A stretch of DNA of 64,000 nucleotides, from contig JBEBXK010000004.1 in assembly GCA_040391605.1 (NCBI GenBank), positions 87,342 through 151,341 of the forward strand, given 5' to 3'. The notes beneath the pieces were generated by a model. The model saw only the letters and a list, made by a program, of their open reading frames with translations. It was not told the origin of the DNA and searched no databases. The DNA comes from Vulgatibacter incomptus_A. Lineage in GTDB: Bacteria; Myxococcota; Myxococcia; Myxococcales; Vulgatibacteraceae. Both the position numbers and the translations under genes were made by a program. Shown here in pieces: positions 17,401 through 25,014 of the stretch. Each line of letters starts with the position of its first letter. Within the stretch, counting starts at the first letter, position 1.

Positions 17401-17589
17401 GCTCTCCAGCTCCTCGGCGCCCATCGCCGCGTTCTGGACGATGACGTTGAAGACCGGCGCAGAGAGATCGGGAAAGACGTCCTGGCGGAGGTCACCGAAA
17501 GCGCCGACCCCAAGGATCGCCGCCCCTGACACGAGCACCAACGCCACCAGTGGTTTGGCCGATGAGGCCCGGATGATTCGTTCAATCAT
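14464..17589 (-). CDS. Heavy-metal efflux RND pump (CzcA/CusA family)
   Basis: The 1041-residue product is a full-length HME-RND inner-membrane pump. It has the helix 1 plus FGDLRQDVFPDLSAP start and two large periplasmic loops. Helix 4 carries GGLAIAVGLLVDASIIVVENV, with the acidic residue needed for proton transfer. The DFMPALDEGALLLQT motif is specific for heavy-metal RNDs, and the second half holds the paired helices (LVGLIGLFGIAVQNGLVLV). The substrate could be Co/Zn/Cd, Cu/Ag or Ni; I cannot tell which. The start at 17589 has AGGAAAG and the family N-terminus MIERIIRAS. It is the third gene of the efflux operon, separated from the adaptor by 276 bp that contain a MITE-like element. Confidence 0.93.
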   Translation of the reverse strand: MIERIIRASSAKPLVALVLVSGAAILGVGAFGDLRQDVFPDLSAPVFNVIVQNAAMGAEELESSIAIPMETALAGLPDTRRIRSVNHLGVSQVTVEFDPDSDYFRSRQLVTERVSQVAPTLPPGSEPPLISSLTGRLNEVMELTLEAEAGSVDLLTLRDLAEFEIHNRLLAVPGVASVEILGGFLRQLQVQLDPDRMIARGVTLDEVLEAVEGSNLNASGGILTMGSIEWNVRAVGRAEHPAEIGAVLVSTRGPTPVLLSDVADVREGPAPRRGMAHGLEGEIVSARVAKQFGADTVQVAEGVRAALDELQRSMPEGVKLRVAYDQSDLVRDSLGGVTRAILIGAILVILVLFLLLGNARAAWLVTLTIPLSIAIAGLLLKQGAVGLNSMTLGGLAIAVGLLVDASIIVVENVVHRIHGTSTPQARRRQTVEAAVEMGRPIAFATFIVIAVFLPLYGMSGIEGRMYAPLAGAVIASMIAALVLALTLTPVASALFLRPRRVAGGEDDVRIIRWVKRLYEPALDAAMRHAGLVRMLALAVTIPAVVIGLRLGADFMPALDEGALLLQTVIPSEASLEQVDRLNHQVEDVLRTYPEVEEVIRRTGRSERTEDPMPHTISDVLVVLRRDRSRSVEALTASMREELEAVPGVLTLFTTPLGMRIDEGLGGSPADLSVRVFGPELDELERLAAGVREIAEGVDGVEDLRVEELAGLPQILVEVDRPALARVGLTPADAIRALRIGLVGETVGEVWRGQRRFDLVVRLQDDRRGDANAIRSLLIDGPDGNRIPLGQVATVEQTFGPGAIRREAGSRRIAVEASVSGRDLHGTARELKERIDRELPMPAGYFVDVGGKVESQARASRSLAYAIGIAVVLVFLLLYLALGSVSDTLVILATLPDAFVGGILALWIAGETWNVSSLVGLIGLFGIAVQNGLVLVTQTRALVASGKPFDTALHEACIGRVRPKLLTASTAILGLLPLLVLRFHGTEIERPLAIVMIGGLLTSTAFTLLALPTFYSWVHHLRDRHDRRVTADADRDGFALAG

Positions 17590-17627
17590 GGTCTTTCCTA
17601 GCCCCTCCAAATTCCCCCACGAGATCC

Positions 17628-17867
17628 GACAGGGCCTCCAGACATCGTAGCGAGCGCCCCGGATGCGAGGGCGTCGAGCCGAAGGCTCGCAACGGCACGG
17701 GAGCCCTCTCGCGCGGAGGGCGAGCCGGAGGGATCGCTCCCGTTCCCCGGGGGCGATCCATTCGCTGGCTCTGAGCACCGAAGCGGAGCGCACATCAGTG
17801 CGTGAGCATCGGAGCGCAGGCCCAACGACGCAGGCGGGGTGCGCAGTAGATTTCTGGAGGTCCTGTC
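17628..17867 (-). mobile_element. MITE-like element with 19-bp terminal inverted repeats (240 bp)
   Basis: The ends are GACAGGGCCTCCAGACATC (17628-17646) and GATTTCTGGAGGTCCTGTC (17849-17867). The reverse complement of the second differs from the first at two positions. Inside are near-direct repeats (GAGCACCGAAGCGGAGCGCA and GAGCATCGGAGCGCA). About 100 bp in the middle are absent from the copy at 24781-24925. The left end overlaps the TGA stop of the adaptor gene. No open frame is present, so it would depend on a transposase elsewhere. It sits inside the metal-efflux operon. Confidence 0.7.
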
Positions 17868-19065
17868 AGTGGTGGTGGTGATCGCCGCCTCCTTGGGCCT
17901 TGTCGGCCTCCGCCTTGAGGAGGAAGGCGCCGTCGACCACGACCGCCTCACCCGCAGTCAATCCGGCGAGCACCTCTACCTCTCCGCCGAGATCCCTGCC
18001 CCTGCCGACCCGTCGCCTCTCGAAGACCCCCGCCTCCCCGGTGGGCACGAAGACACACCATCCGTCCGGATGGCGTTGGAGCGCCTCGATGGGCACCGAG
18101 ACCACCTCGCCCGCGTCGTCGTCGAGGCCCAGCCGGGCCGTCGCCGACATCCCCGGGCGCAGGACGCCGCTCGGATTCTCGATCTCGATCCGGACGTCCA
18201 CGGCCCGCGACACCGGATCGACCTGCCTGCCGATGAAGGTGACCTCGCCGCTCCAGCGCCTCCCGGGCAGCGCGGCGAACTCGACCTCAGCCACGGCGCC
18301 CTCGCGGATCCGAAGTGCGTCCCGCTCGAAGGCGTGGACCACCAGCCAGAGGCGCCCGAGATCGGCGACGACAAAGAGCGTGGCGCTCGGATCGACCCGC
18401 CGACCGAGGGCGACGTCTCGCTGGATCACCGTCCCCGCGACGGGAGAGGCCAGGGTGAAGCCGGCGCCGCCACCTCCTGACGCGCCCATGGAGGCGAGGG
18501 CCGACCGCGCCGCCCCCACCTCGGCCCGGGCCCTGGCGAGCTCCGCCTCCGCCTTCTCCAACTCCCGCGCCGGGACGATCCGATCCGCGGCGAGCGGCCG
18601 CCGCCTCTCCACCTCCTGCTCGGCCAAGGCGAGACGTGCGCCGGCCTTCTGATGCGCTGCTCGCGCGCTGCCGATCTCGGGACTCTCCAGCCCGGCGAGG
18701 GGCGCGCCTGCCTCCACCAGATCGCCGACCGAGGCGAGGAGCTGGGAGATCCTGGCCTGGATGGGAGCGCCGATCTCGGCGTACGCGGTCTCGTTCACCC
18801 GCAGCTCTCCCAGCGCCGTGACGGTGGCGCCCGCAGCCCGCGACTCCGCGAGGCGGGTCGTCACCCGAAGGTCGCGGAGCATCCGCTCGTCGAGCCGGAC
18901 GCGATCGTCGACCGTGTCATGATCGTCGTGAGCGTCACCGTCGTCGTGAGGCTCGCCCTCCGCAGAGGTGTGGGGCGTGTGGTCCTCGTCTGCGGGGCGT
19001 GCCTTGCAGCCGCCGCCCACCAGGCCTAGCGCGACGAGCCCCAAGAAGAGAGAAAGGCGACTCAT
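17866..19065 (-). CDS. RND efflux periplasmic adaptor (CusB/CzcB type), lipoprotein
   Basis: The 399-residue membrane fusion protein has a lipoprotein signal ending LVGGGC (Cys 20) and then a His/Asp-rich stretch of about 30 residues (HDDGDAHDDHD) likely to bind metal. A lipoyl-like beta domain follows (IGAPIQARISQLLASVGDLV), then a coiled-coil hairpin rich in Ala/Glu/Arg and the second lipoyl half (LASPVAGTVIQRDVALGRRV). The beta-barrel and membrane-proximal domains (GRQVDPVSRAVDVRIEIENP) come last. The tail ends in four histidines. It bridges the RND pump to the outer-membrane factor. Its start overlaps the upstream gene's stop by 4 bp (ATGA), showing translational coupling. Confidence 0.92.
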   Translation of the reverse strand: MSRLSLFLGLVALGLVGGGCKARPADEDHTPHTSAEGEPHDDGDAHDDHDTVDDRVRLDERMLRDLRVTTRLAESRAAGATVTALGELRVNETAYAEIGAPIQARISQLLASVGDLVEAGAPLAGLESPEIGSARAAHQKAGARLALAEQEVERRRPLAADRIVPARELEKAEAELARARAEVGAARSALASMGASGGGGAGFTLASPVAGTVIQRDVALGRRVDPSATLFVVADLGRLWLVVHAFERDALRIREGAVAEVEFAALPGRRWSGEVTFIGRQVDPVSRAVDVRIEIENPSGVLRPGMSATARLGLDDDAGEVVSVPIEALQRHPDGWCVFVPTGEAGVFERRRVGRGRDLGGEVEVLAGLTAGEAVVVDGAFLLKAEADKAQGGGDHHHH

Positions 19066-20408
19066 GGTGGACCTCCGATGCTCGGATCGACAGTGTTTGG
19101 AATCAGCGCCACGCCCGCCGCGCCCTCGAGCTCAGCCAGGGCGCGAAAATATTCTGCGAACGCTTCGAGTCCGTCGCGCTGGGCCTCGAGGAGGCGCCGG
19201 CTCGCGCTGGCGACTACGCCCTGCGACAGCTCTCCCGCCTCGAAGCCCCGCCGGAGGAGCTCGAGGTTGCTCTCGAGGGTCGGCTCGATCTCGTCGATAA
19301 AGAGCGCCAGCCTCCGGTCCGCGGAGACGAGCTCGCCGTGGGCCCTGATGATCCGGCCGACCAGCGCGCGGGCGGCGGCCGCCTCCTCCTCCCGCGCCAC
19401 CGCCTCGTCGACCCGGCTCCGGGCCCGCTCGAGCTGGTTCCGTTGCCAGAACGGCATGTCGACGCCGATGGTTCCGAGGAGGATCAGATCCGACGGAATC
19501 CCCCTCTCGACCGATCCCTCGCGAACGAGCTCCGCGCCGAAGGCTGGCGTGGGCCAGCCTTCGCGATCCGCGAGCTGGCGTCGTGCCGCCGCCTCCGCGA
19601 CCGCCGCCCGCAAGGCGAGCAGCGTCGGATGTCGCCGGGACGAGGCCCCCAGGATCCCCTCCAGCTCGGGTACAAGCCAGACGTCCAGGCCTGCATGCAC
19701 CACCGGCGGCGACTCCATCGGCCATCCCGCGACCTCGGCCAACCGGCTGCGCGCCGATCGCAGCGCTTGCTCCGCGGCGAGGTGGCGTTGACGCCCCAGG
19801 GCCCCCTCGTTCTCGGCAAGACGGAGCTCGATCACAGTGGCGACGCCCGCCTCCACCCGTCGTCGGGATGCGGCCGTGATCGCCTCGGCGAGACGGGAGA
19901 AGCGGTCCTCGAGCTCGATCTGCCGCCGGGCCGACACGGCGTCGGCGTAGGCGATGACCACCCCTTGGCGGATCTCCCACCGGGTCGCGCCCACCTCAGC
20001 GGCCAGTCGCTCATCGAGCCGGGAGGCAGCCTCGCGACGCCCGCTCCGCTGCCCGCCTATCTCCACCGGCTGGGAGAGGGAGACGACGTAGTCGTAATCT
20101 CCCGCCCTCCCCCGCTCAAAGCGCGGCCCCACGCTGAGCTCCAGCCGGGGATTCTCCTGAAAGATCATCGACGCGGCGTCACGGGCGGCGGCTCCTTGGG
20201 CGCGACGCTCCTCGGCGATCCGGATCGCCGGCGCATGGCTCATCGCGAACGCCAGCAGCTCGTCGAGCGAGACCGCTCGCTCGACAGCGACTTGGACCGG
20301 CTCTCCCCACGCAGAGGCAGGGCCCAAGCCCAGGCAAAAGATCCCCAGGCCGAACCAAGCCCACCGATGGTCCCGGGCGAGACGCCCTCGACCCAAACGA
20401 ATCGACAT
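19062..20408 (-). CDS. TolC-family outer membrane factor (CzcC/CusC type)
   Basis: The 448-residue product has an N-terminal signal sequence (basic start, hydrophobic WFGLGIFCLGLG, cleavage near residue 35). Two repeats of the TolC helical fold follow, with the family's ENPRLELSVGP strand and the QPVEIGGQRSGRREAA segment seen in CzcC-like proteins. The second repeat starts at AHGELVSADRRLALF. It forms the outer-membrane channel of the tripartite pump. It is the first of the three efflux genes in transcription order and overlaps the adaptor by 4 bp. A small Cys-rich protein gene lies 196 bp upstream on the same strand. Confidence 0.9.
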   Translation of the reverse strand: MSIRLGRGRLARDHRWAWFGLGIFCLGLGPASAWGEPVQVAVERAVSLDELLAFAMSHAPAIRIAEERRAQGAAARDAASMIFQENPRLELSVGPRFERGRAGDYDYVVSLSQPVEIGGQRSGRREAASRLDERLAAEVGATRWEIRQGVVIAYADAVSARRQIELEDRFSRLAEAITAASRRRVEAGVATVIELRLAENEGALGRQRHLAAEQALRSARSRLAEVAGWPMESPPVVHAGLDVWLVPELEGILGASSRRHPTLLALRAAVAEAAARRQLADREGWPTPAFGAELVREGSVERGIPSDLILLGTIGVDMPFWQRNQLERARSRVDEAVAREEEAAAARALVGRIIRAHGELVSADRRLALFIDEIEPTLESNLELLRRGFEAGELSQGVVASASRRLLEAQRDGLEAFAEYFRALAELEGAAGVALIPNTVDPSIGGPP

Positions 20409-20490
20409 CTACTCCTCCACGGCCAGCCTCGAGATGCAGAGGCGGCCAAACGCATCGGACAACGCGCGAGGGCACGGCGGCGAAGAGGAA

Positions 20491-20568
20491 GCTCTCGCTC
20501 CGCGGCTCTTCTGGCGTTGGCTCGACTTCCGCCCGCCGGGTCCATGGATTTCTCCACGAACGCTCGGC
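20491..20568 (-). repeat. Degenerate copy of the GAGCGTTCGTG...AGAAGAGCCG dispersed repeat
   Basis: The minus strand reads GAGCGTTCGTGGAGAAATCC, then GTCGAGCCAACGCCAGAAGA and GCCGCGGAGCG. This parallels the copy at 52711-52780 (GAGAGTTCGTGAAGAAATCA, then GGCGAGCGAACGCTAGAAGG). It lies between the Cys-rich gene's stop and the TolC-family gene. A small GACGAC-C-GTCGTC palindrome follows the stop at 20605. Confidence 0.5.
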
Positions 20569-20604
20569 TCCGCCGTCGCGATCCGCGCTCCTAGACGACG
20601 GTCG

Positions 20605-20964
20605 TCAGGCTGCGGGAGGTCGAAATGGTGGGCTTCGATGACCGGCCAGAAGGGCGTCTGGCCTCCCCCCCTCCAGGCCGAGGATGCAGGGCGCGACACC
20701 GGTCGGGAGCCTCGCCATCTCCCCGGGGAGGACGTTCATCTGGGCGCAGCAGGCGCAGTGGAGACCGTCCGCCAGGCAGCATGCGCTCGACTCGCTCCCG
20801 CAGCCCTCGTCTTCACAGCACACCACACCGGCGCCAAGGAGGATGAGCTCCTCTGCGACCTCCGCGGTGCCCGGCGTCCCCACCAGGAGGAGGAGCACCG
20901 CCATCCATCCGAACCAGCGCGTTCGGATCCAGCGGGTCGGAGAGTGGGGGACGGGAGGAGGCAT
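20605..20964 (-). CDS. Small Cys-rich exported or membrane protein heading the metal-efflux operon
   Basis: This 119-residue frame starts MPPPVPHSPTRW and has one hydrophobic segment (FGWMAVLLLLVGTPG) that could be a signal or anchor. A compact cysteine cluster follows: CCEDEGC, then SACCLADGLHCACC, nine Cys within about 30 residues. The C-terminal tail is proline-rich and probably disordered. I do not recognise a named family. Its position, same strand and just upstream of the outer-membrane factor, suggests a periplasmic metal-binding or sensing partner of the efflux system; this is inference. The start at 20964 is the ATG before the hydrophobic segment and has no strong ribosome binding site, so the start is uncertain. 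Confidence 0.55.
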   Translation of the reverse strand: MPPPVPHSPTRWIRTRWFGWMAVLLLLVGTPGTAEVAEELILLGAGVVCCEDEGCGSESSACCLADGLHCACCAQMNVLPGEMARLPTGVAPCILGLEGGRPDALLAGHRSPPFRPPAA

Positions 20965-21249
20965 GGGCGGTGGCGACGATAACCGCTGCACCCTTCGGGT
21001 GGCAACCGAATGGACCGGATGGACATGCTCTTCGTCCGGGACGGGGTGCAGAACCAACCGTCGCCTGCGGCAGGCGCGGAGGTCCGGGCCCTCGGCTGCC
21101 GGCCTCCACCAGGGCGGATGAGGGGAAGCGACAATCGCAACCCACCACCAATCGCGGATCACCATCCTTCTCGAACCAAGGGAGGCATCGCCGGCCAGGC
21201 ACCTCGCCAGCAAGGGAGCCGAGGACTTAGACTCCATCCTCTGTAAGGA

Positions 21250-22338
21250 ATGATCGCTCTTCAGGCTCTGGGTGCCGAAATGCCGAAGTCTCGGTTCGCC
21301 GCGCTGCTACGCCTGATCGACCGAGGGATCGAGACCCTCTTCCCCGGCTACTTCGCGTTGGTGATGGCCACGGGGATCCTCTCGATCTCCGCCCACCTCC
21401 TGGAGATGCACGGGATCGCCTTGGCCCTCCTATGGGTCGACGTCGTCGCCTATGTGATCCTCCTGATCCTCTTCGGCGTCCGGCTGGTGCGCTACTTCCC
21501 CCGGGTGCTGGAGGATCTCCAGAGTCCAAGCCTGGGGCCGGGATTCTTCACCCTGGTCGCCGCCACGTCGGTCACCGGCGCCCAGCTCCACGTCGTCGCC
21601 GGAGAGACCACCCTCCCGACGATCCTCTGGGGCGTCGGGATCGGTCTGTGGATCGTGGTGATGTACTCCTTCCTCACCGCGGTGATCGTCCGCAAGCAGA
21701 AGCCGAACCTCCGCTTCGGGATCAGCGGGGCGTGGCTAGTGATGGTGGTGGCCACGCAATCCGTCTCTCTCCTCGGCACCCTCCTCGCGCCGGACTTCAC
21801 GGGAGGCAGAGAAGTAGCGATCTTCTTTACACTATGTATGTATCTGACAGGAGCGATGCTCTACCTCACCATCATCACGCTCATCTTCTACCGCTTCACC
21901 TTCCTCGCCCTCAGCACCGACCACCTCACCCCCGCCTATTGGATCAACATGGGCGCGGTGGCGATCACCACCCTCGCCGGCGCCACCCTGATCCTCCACG
22001 AGGACGCCTGGGGCTTCCTGGCAGAGCTGCGCCCCTTCCTCCTCGGCTTCACCCTCTTCTTCTGGGCCGCCGGCACCTGGTGGATCCCGCTGCTGCTGAT
22101 CCTCGGGTTCTGGCGTCACGTGCTGGAGAAGTACCCGCTGCGCTACGACCCCCAATATTGGAGCAGCGTCTTCCCCCTGGGCATGTACACCGCCGCCACC
22201 TACCGCCTCGCCGTCGCCAGCGGCCTCGACTTCCTCACCAACATCCCCGCCTACTCGATCTGGGTCGCCTACGCCGCCTGGGTCGCGACCGCCCTCGGCC
22301 TGCTCCACCACCTGATCGCCTCGGCGATCCGCGCGTGA
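21250..22338 (+). CDS. TDT-family transporter (tellurite-resistance/dicarboxylate, TehA/SLAC1 fold)
   Basis: The 362-residue protein has ten predicted helices and begins the conserved fold with FPGYFALVMATGILSISAHL, the TDT/SLAC1 signature. It continues with GPGFFTLVAATSVTGAQL and the late motif YWSSVFPLGMYTAATYRLA. Members move anions (malate, sulphite, nitrate or chloride) or confer tellurite resistance in E. coli (TehA); the substrate here is not readable. The first ATG is used, but AAGGA is too close to it. A second ATG 30 bp downstream (21280, MPKSRFAALL) is an alternative start. The gene is divergent from the Cys-rich/efflux operon, with 285 bp between. Confidence 0.85.
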   Translation: MIALQALGAEMPKSRFAALLRLIDRGIETLFPGYFALVMATGILSISAHLLEMHGIALALLWVDVVAYVILLILFGVRLVRYFPRVLEDLQSPSLGPGFFTLVAATSVTGAQLHVVAGETTLPTILWGVGIGLWIVVMYSFLTAVIVRKQKPNLRFGISGAWLVMVVATQSVSLLGTLLAPDFTGGREVAIFFTLCMYLTGAMLYLTIITLIFYRFTFLALSTDHLTPAYWINMGAVAITTLAGATLILHEDAWGFLAELRPFLLGFTLFFWAAGTWWIPLLLILGFWRHVLEKYPLRYDPQYWSSVFPLGMYTAATYRLAVASGLDFLTNIPAYSIWVAYAAWVATALGLLHHLIASAIRA

Positions 22339-22434
22339 TCGGGATCTTCGGCGCAGGCCCTCGCGACACTCGAGCCACGCAGCCCCGCGCTTTTCATCTC
22401 GACCTCCCTGGCGTAGGACAGCCCGATCCTGCGC

Positions 22435-23340
22435 TTGGTCGCTGTCTCCCTGGTCTGGGCCGTCTCCTTCGGCCTGCTCAAGCATCACCTCGCCGGCATC
22501 CACCCCGACCTGGTGAACGCCATCCGCATGTCCATCGCGTTGCTCGTCTTCGTGCCGTGGCTGCGAGGCTCTTCGGAAGGCGCTTCGGGAGCCTCCGGCC
22601 ATCGGCTCCGGCTCGCTGCCGTGGGCGCCGTGCAATTCGGCCTGATGTACAGCCTCTACAACCGCTCCTTCGCCTTCCTCGAAGGACATCAGGTCGCCCT
22701 CGCCACCCTCCTCACCCCGCTCTACGTCACGATCCTCGACGATCTCCTCTCCCGACGGATCCGCTGGCGCTTCCTCGCCGCCGCGATCCTCTCGGTGGGT
22801 GGCGCCGCCATCAGCATCGGCGCAGGCTCCGTCGAGGGAGGATGGCGAGGCCTGCTTTTGCTCCAGGCGGCGAACCTCTGCTTCGCCCTCGGACAGATCG
22901 CCTACCGCCGCACCCTCGCCAGGCGCCCGGCGGTCTCCAACGCCCACGCCATGGCCTGGGCCTATGTCGGCGCCGTGGTCATCGTCGGCCTCGCCGCGAT
23001 CCCGCAGCTCCCCGGCGTCGCCCGGATCGAGTCCGCTCAGTGGATCGCCCTGGGATGGCTGGGCGTGGTCGCCTCCGGGCTCTGCTTCTTCTGGTGGAAT
23101 GCTGGCGCACGAATGGTTAACACCGGCGTCCTGTCCGTGATGAACGATCTCAAGATCCCCCTGGGTGTGGCCGCCTCGCTGCTCGTCTTTGGCGAAGCCG
23201 CCGAGCCGCTGAGGCTCGCGGTGGGCTCCACCATCGTCGGCTTCGCCTGGTGGCTCGCCAGCCGCCCACAGCGGGAAGCCGAGCCCCGCGGCGTCGAAGC
23301 AAGCGACGCCGCCGCCTCCACGATCGCCCCGCATCCCTGA
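22435..23340 (+). CDS. EamA-family (DMT) transporter
   Basis: About ten helices in two EamA halves are visible. The first starts VAVSLVWAVSFGLLK and the second LNLCFALGQIAYRR-like, with the typical end VGSTIVGFAWWLASR. EamA proteins export amino acids, purines or other small metabolites; the substrate is unknown. The only standard start in frame is TTG at 22435. CTG or ATC codons 2-3 positions upstream would give a more family-like N-terminus and the in-frame TAG is 21 bp upstream, so the start codon is doubtful. It follows the TDT gene by 96 bp and may be cotranscribed. Confidence 0.8.
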   Translation: MVAVSLVWAVSFGLLKHHLAGIHPDLVNAIRMSIALLVFVPWLRGSSEGASGASGHRLRLAAVGAVQFGLMYSLYNRSFAFLEGHQVALATLLTPLYVTILDDLLSRRIRWRFLAAAILSVGGAAISIGAGSVEGGWRGLLLLQAANLCFALGQIAYRRTLARRPAVSNAHAMAWAYVGAVVIVGLAAIPQLPGVARIESAQWIALGWLGVVASGLCFFWWNAGARMVNTGVLSVMNDLKIPLGVAASLLVFGEAAEPLRLAVGSTIVGFAWWLASRPQREAEPRGVEASDAAASTIAPHP

Positions 23341-23414
23341 GCCCACCGTCACAAGAGGTCTCGGACTTGAGATGTCGTCTGGTAGGCTCCGCAGCCAACG
23401 AGAGGACGACATCG

Positions 23415-24782
23415 ATGGAGCAGCAGCGCGCCCAATGGGGCTCACGCTTGGGATTCATCCTGGCTGCGGCGGGCTCCGCCGTTGGCCTGGGGAACATCTG
23501 GAAGTTCCCCTACATCACCGGGATGAACGGCGGCGGCCTCTTCGTCCTGGTCTACCTGCTCTGTATCGGCCTGGTAGGCGTCCCCATCCTCGCGGCGGAG
23601 GTGCTGATCGGGCGCACCACCCAACGCTCCACCGTCGGCGCGTTTCGCCGCCTCAGCCGCCCGGGCAGCCCATGGGTGCTCATAGGCTCTCTGGGGGTCC
23701 TGATCCCCGCCGCGATCCTCTCGTATTACAGCGTCGTGGCAGGCTGGTGCCTCGACTACGTCTTCCTCTCCCTCAACGGCAAGATCTCCGCCTCCCCGGT
23801 GGAGCAGATCCCGGGGCTCTTCGGCGAGCTCCACGCCAGCCCAGGCCGCAACCTCCTCTGGCACCTGCTCTTCGTCGTCGTCACGACCCTCGTGGTCGCC
23901 CGCGGGATCCGCGGTGGGGTCGAGCGGGCAGCGCGGATCCTGATGCCCGCGCTCTTCGTGATGCTCCTCCTCCTCCTGCTCCACTCGATGACCCTGCCGG
24001 GCTTCGGCGAAGGCCTGCGCTTCGTCTTCGCGCCGGATCTCTCCAAGATCTCCGGCGCCGGCGTGCTGGAGGCCCTTGGACACGCCTTCTTCACCCTGAG
24101 TGTAGGCATGGGCGCCATGCTCACCTACGGCAGCTACCTCTCCGAGAAGGACTCCCTCCTCACCGCCTCGATCTCCATCGGCGTCCTCGACACCGCGGTG
24201 GCCCTGATCGCGTGCCTGATCATCTTCCCCATCACCTTCAGCTTCGGGATGGAGCCCGCCAGCGGTCCGGGCCTCGTCTTCATGAACATCCCCGTCGCCC
24301 TCGCCCAGCTCCCCTTCGGCGATCTCTGGTCCACCCTCTTCTTCCTCCTCCTCTTCATCGCAGCGTGGACCAGCGGCATCTCCCTCCTCGAGGTCCTCAC
24401 GTCCCACGCCATCGACGAATGGAAGCTCGACCGGCCCAGGGCCGCCGTCGGCGCCGGCCTCGGCATCCTCCTCCTGGGCATCCCCTCCGCCCTCTCGGGC
24501 ACCGAGGGCGTCTTCGGCGCCAAGCTGGCGGCCGCCACCGGGCGCAACTGGTTCGACTGGTTCGATCACGGCGCCTCCAACTGGCTCCTCCCCGCCAGCG
24601 GCCTCGGCATCGCCACCTTCGTCGCCTGGCGCCTCGACGACGAGCTGCGCCAGCCCGCCTTCGCAGCCGGCACGCCCTACGCCGGCCGCGCCGCCGCTTA
24701 TCGAGGCTGGCTCTTTCTCCTGCGCTACCTCGCCCCGCTGGGCATCGCTGCCATCTTTCTCCGCGGCATCGGCATCCTCTGA
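23415..24782 (+). CDS. Neurotransmitter:sodium symporter family (NSS/SNF) transporter
   Basis: The 455-residue protein has the LeuT-type start WGSRLGFILAAAGSAVGLGN with the unwound helix 1 motif GNIWKFPYITGMNGGGLF. Further LeuT-like helices include HAFFTLSVGMGAMLTYGSYL in helix 6 and TSGISLLEVLTSHAIDEW in helix 8. These features assign it to sodium-coupled amino acid transporters, usually for hydrophobic, aromatic or branched amino acids. The start at 23415 is the ATG before the family N-terminus; the longer open frame is a shadow extension from the EamA gene. A MITE-like repeat begins within its TGA stop codon. Confidence 0.92.
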   Translation: MEQQRAQWGSRLGFILAAAGSAVGLGNIWKFPYITGMNGGGLFVLVYLLCIGLVGVPILAAEVLIGRTTQRSTVGAFRRLSRPGSPWVLIGSLGVLIPAAILSYYSVVAGWCLDYVFLSLNGKISASPVEQIPGLFGELHASPGRNLLWHLLFVVVTTLVVARGIRGGVERAARILMPALFVMLLLLLLHSMTLPGFGEGLRFVFAPDLSKISGAGVLEALGHAFFTLSVGMGAMLTYGSYLSEKDSLLTASISIGVLDTAVALIACLIIFPITFSFGMEPASGPGLVFMNIPVALAQLPFGDLWSTLFFLLLFIAAWTSGISLLEVLTSHAIDEWKLDRPRAAVGAGLGILLLGIPSALSGTEGVFGAKLAAATGRNWFDWFDHGASNWLLPASGLGIATFVAWRLDDELRQPAFAAGTPYAGRAAAYRGWLFLLRYLAPLGIAAIFLRGIGIL

Positions 24783-24925
24783 CAGGGTCTCCAGAAATCT
24801 ACTGCGCACCCCGCCTGCTTCGTTGGACCTGCGCTCCGATGCTCACGCACCTGAAGTGCGCTCCGCTTCGGTGCTCGGTCCGCCTCGCATCCGGGGCGCT
24901 CGCTACGATTTCGGAAGACCCTGTA
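24781..24925 (+). mobile_element. MITE-like element, second copy (145 bp)
   Basis: The left end GACAGGGTCTCCAGAAATC (24781-24799) starts with the last two bases of the transporter's TGA. The right end GATTTCGGAAGACCCTGTA (24907-24925) is its imperfect inverted repeat. Internal sequence CTACTGCGCACCCCGCCTGC and CTGCGCTCCGATGCTCACGC matches the copy at 17628-17867, minus about 100 bp. There is no open frame. The remaining ~90 bp before the next gene show nothing else. Confidence 0.7.
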
Positions 24926-25014
24926 GGCGCGGACCGAGCCGGCGCTCGCTCCTCCGCTGCCGCGCCATCGGCCAGCGGCTGGTAGACTGCGCCGCCCCTT
25001 GCGTGGAGAGCAGA

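Noticed and set aside
15748..17529. Plus-strand open frame of 593 codons opposite the RND pump
   Set aside because: No recognisable family; composition and position match an antisense shadow of the pump gene.
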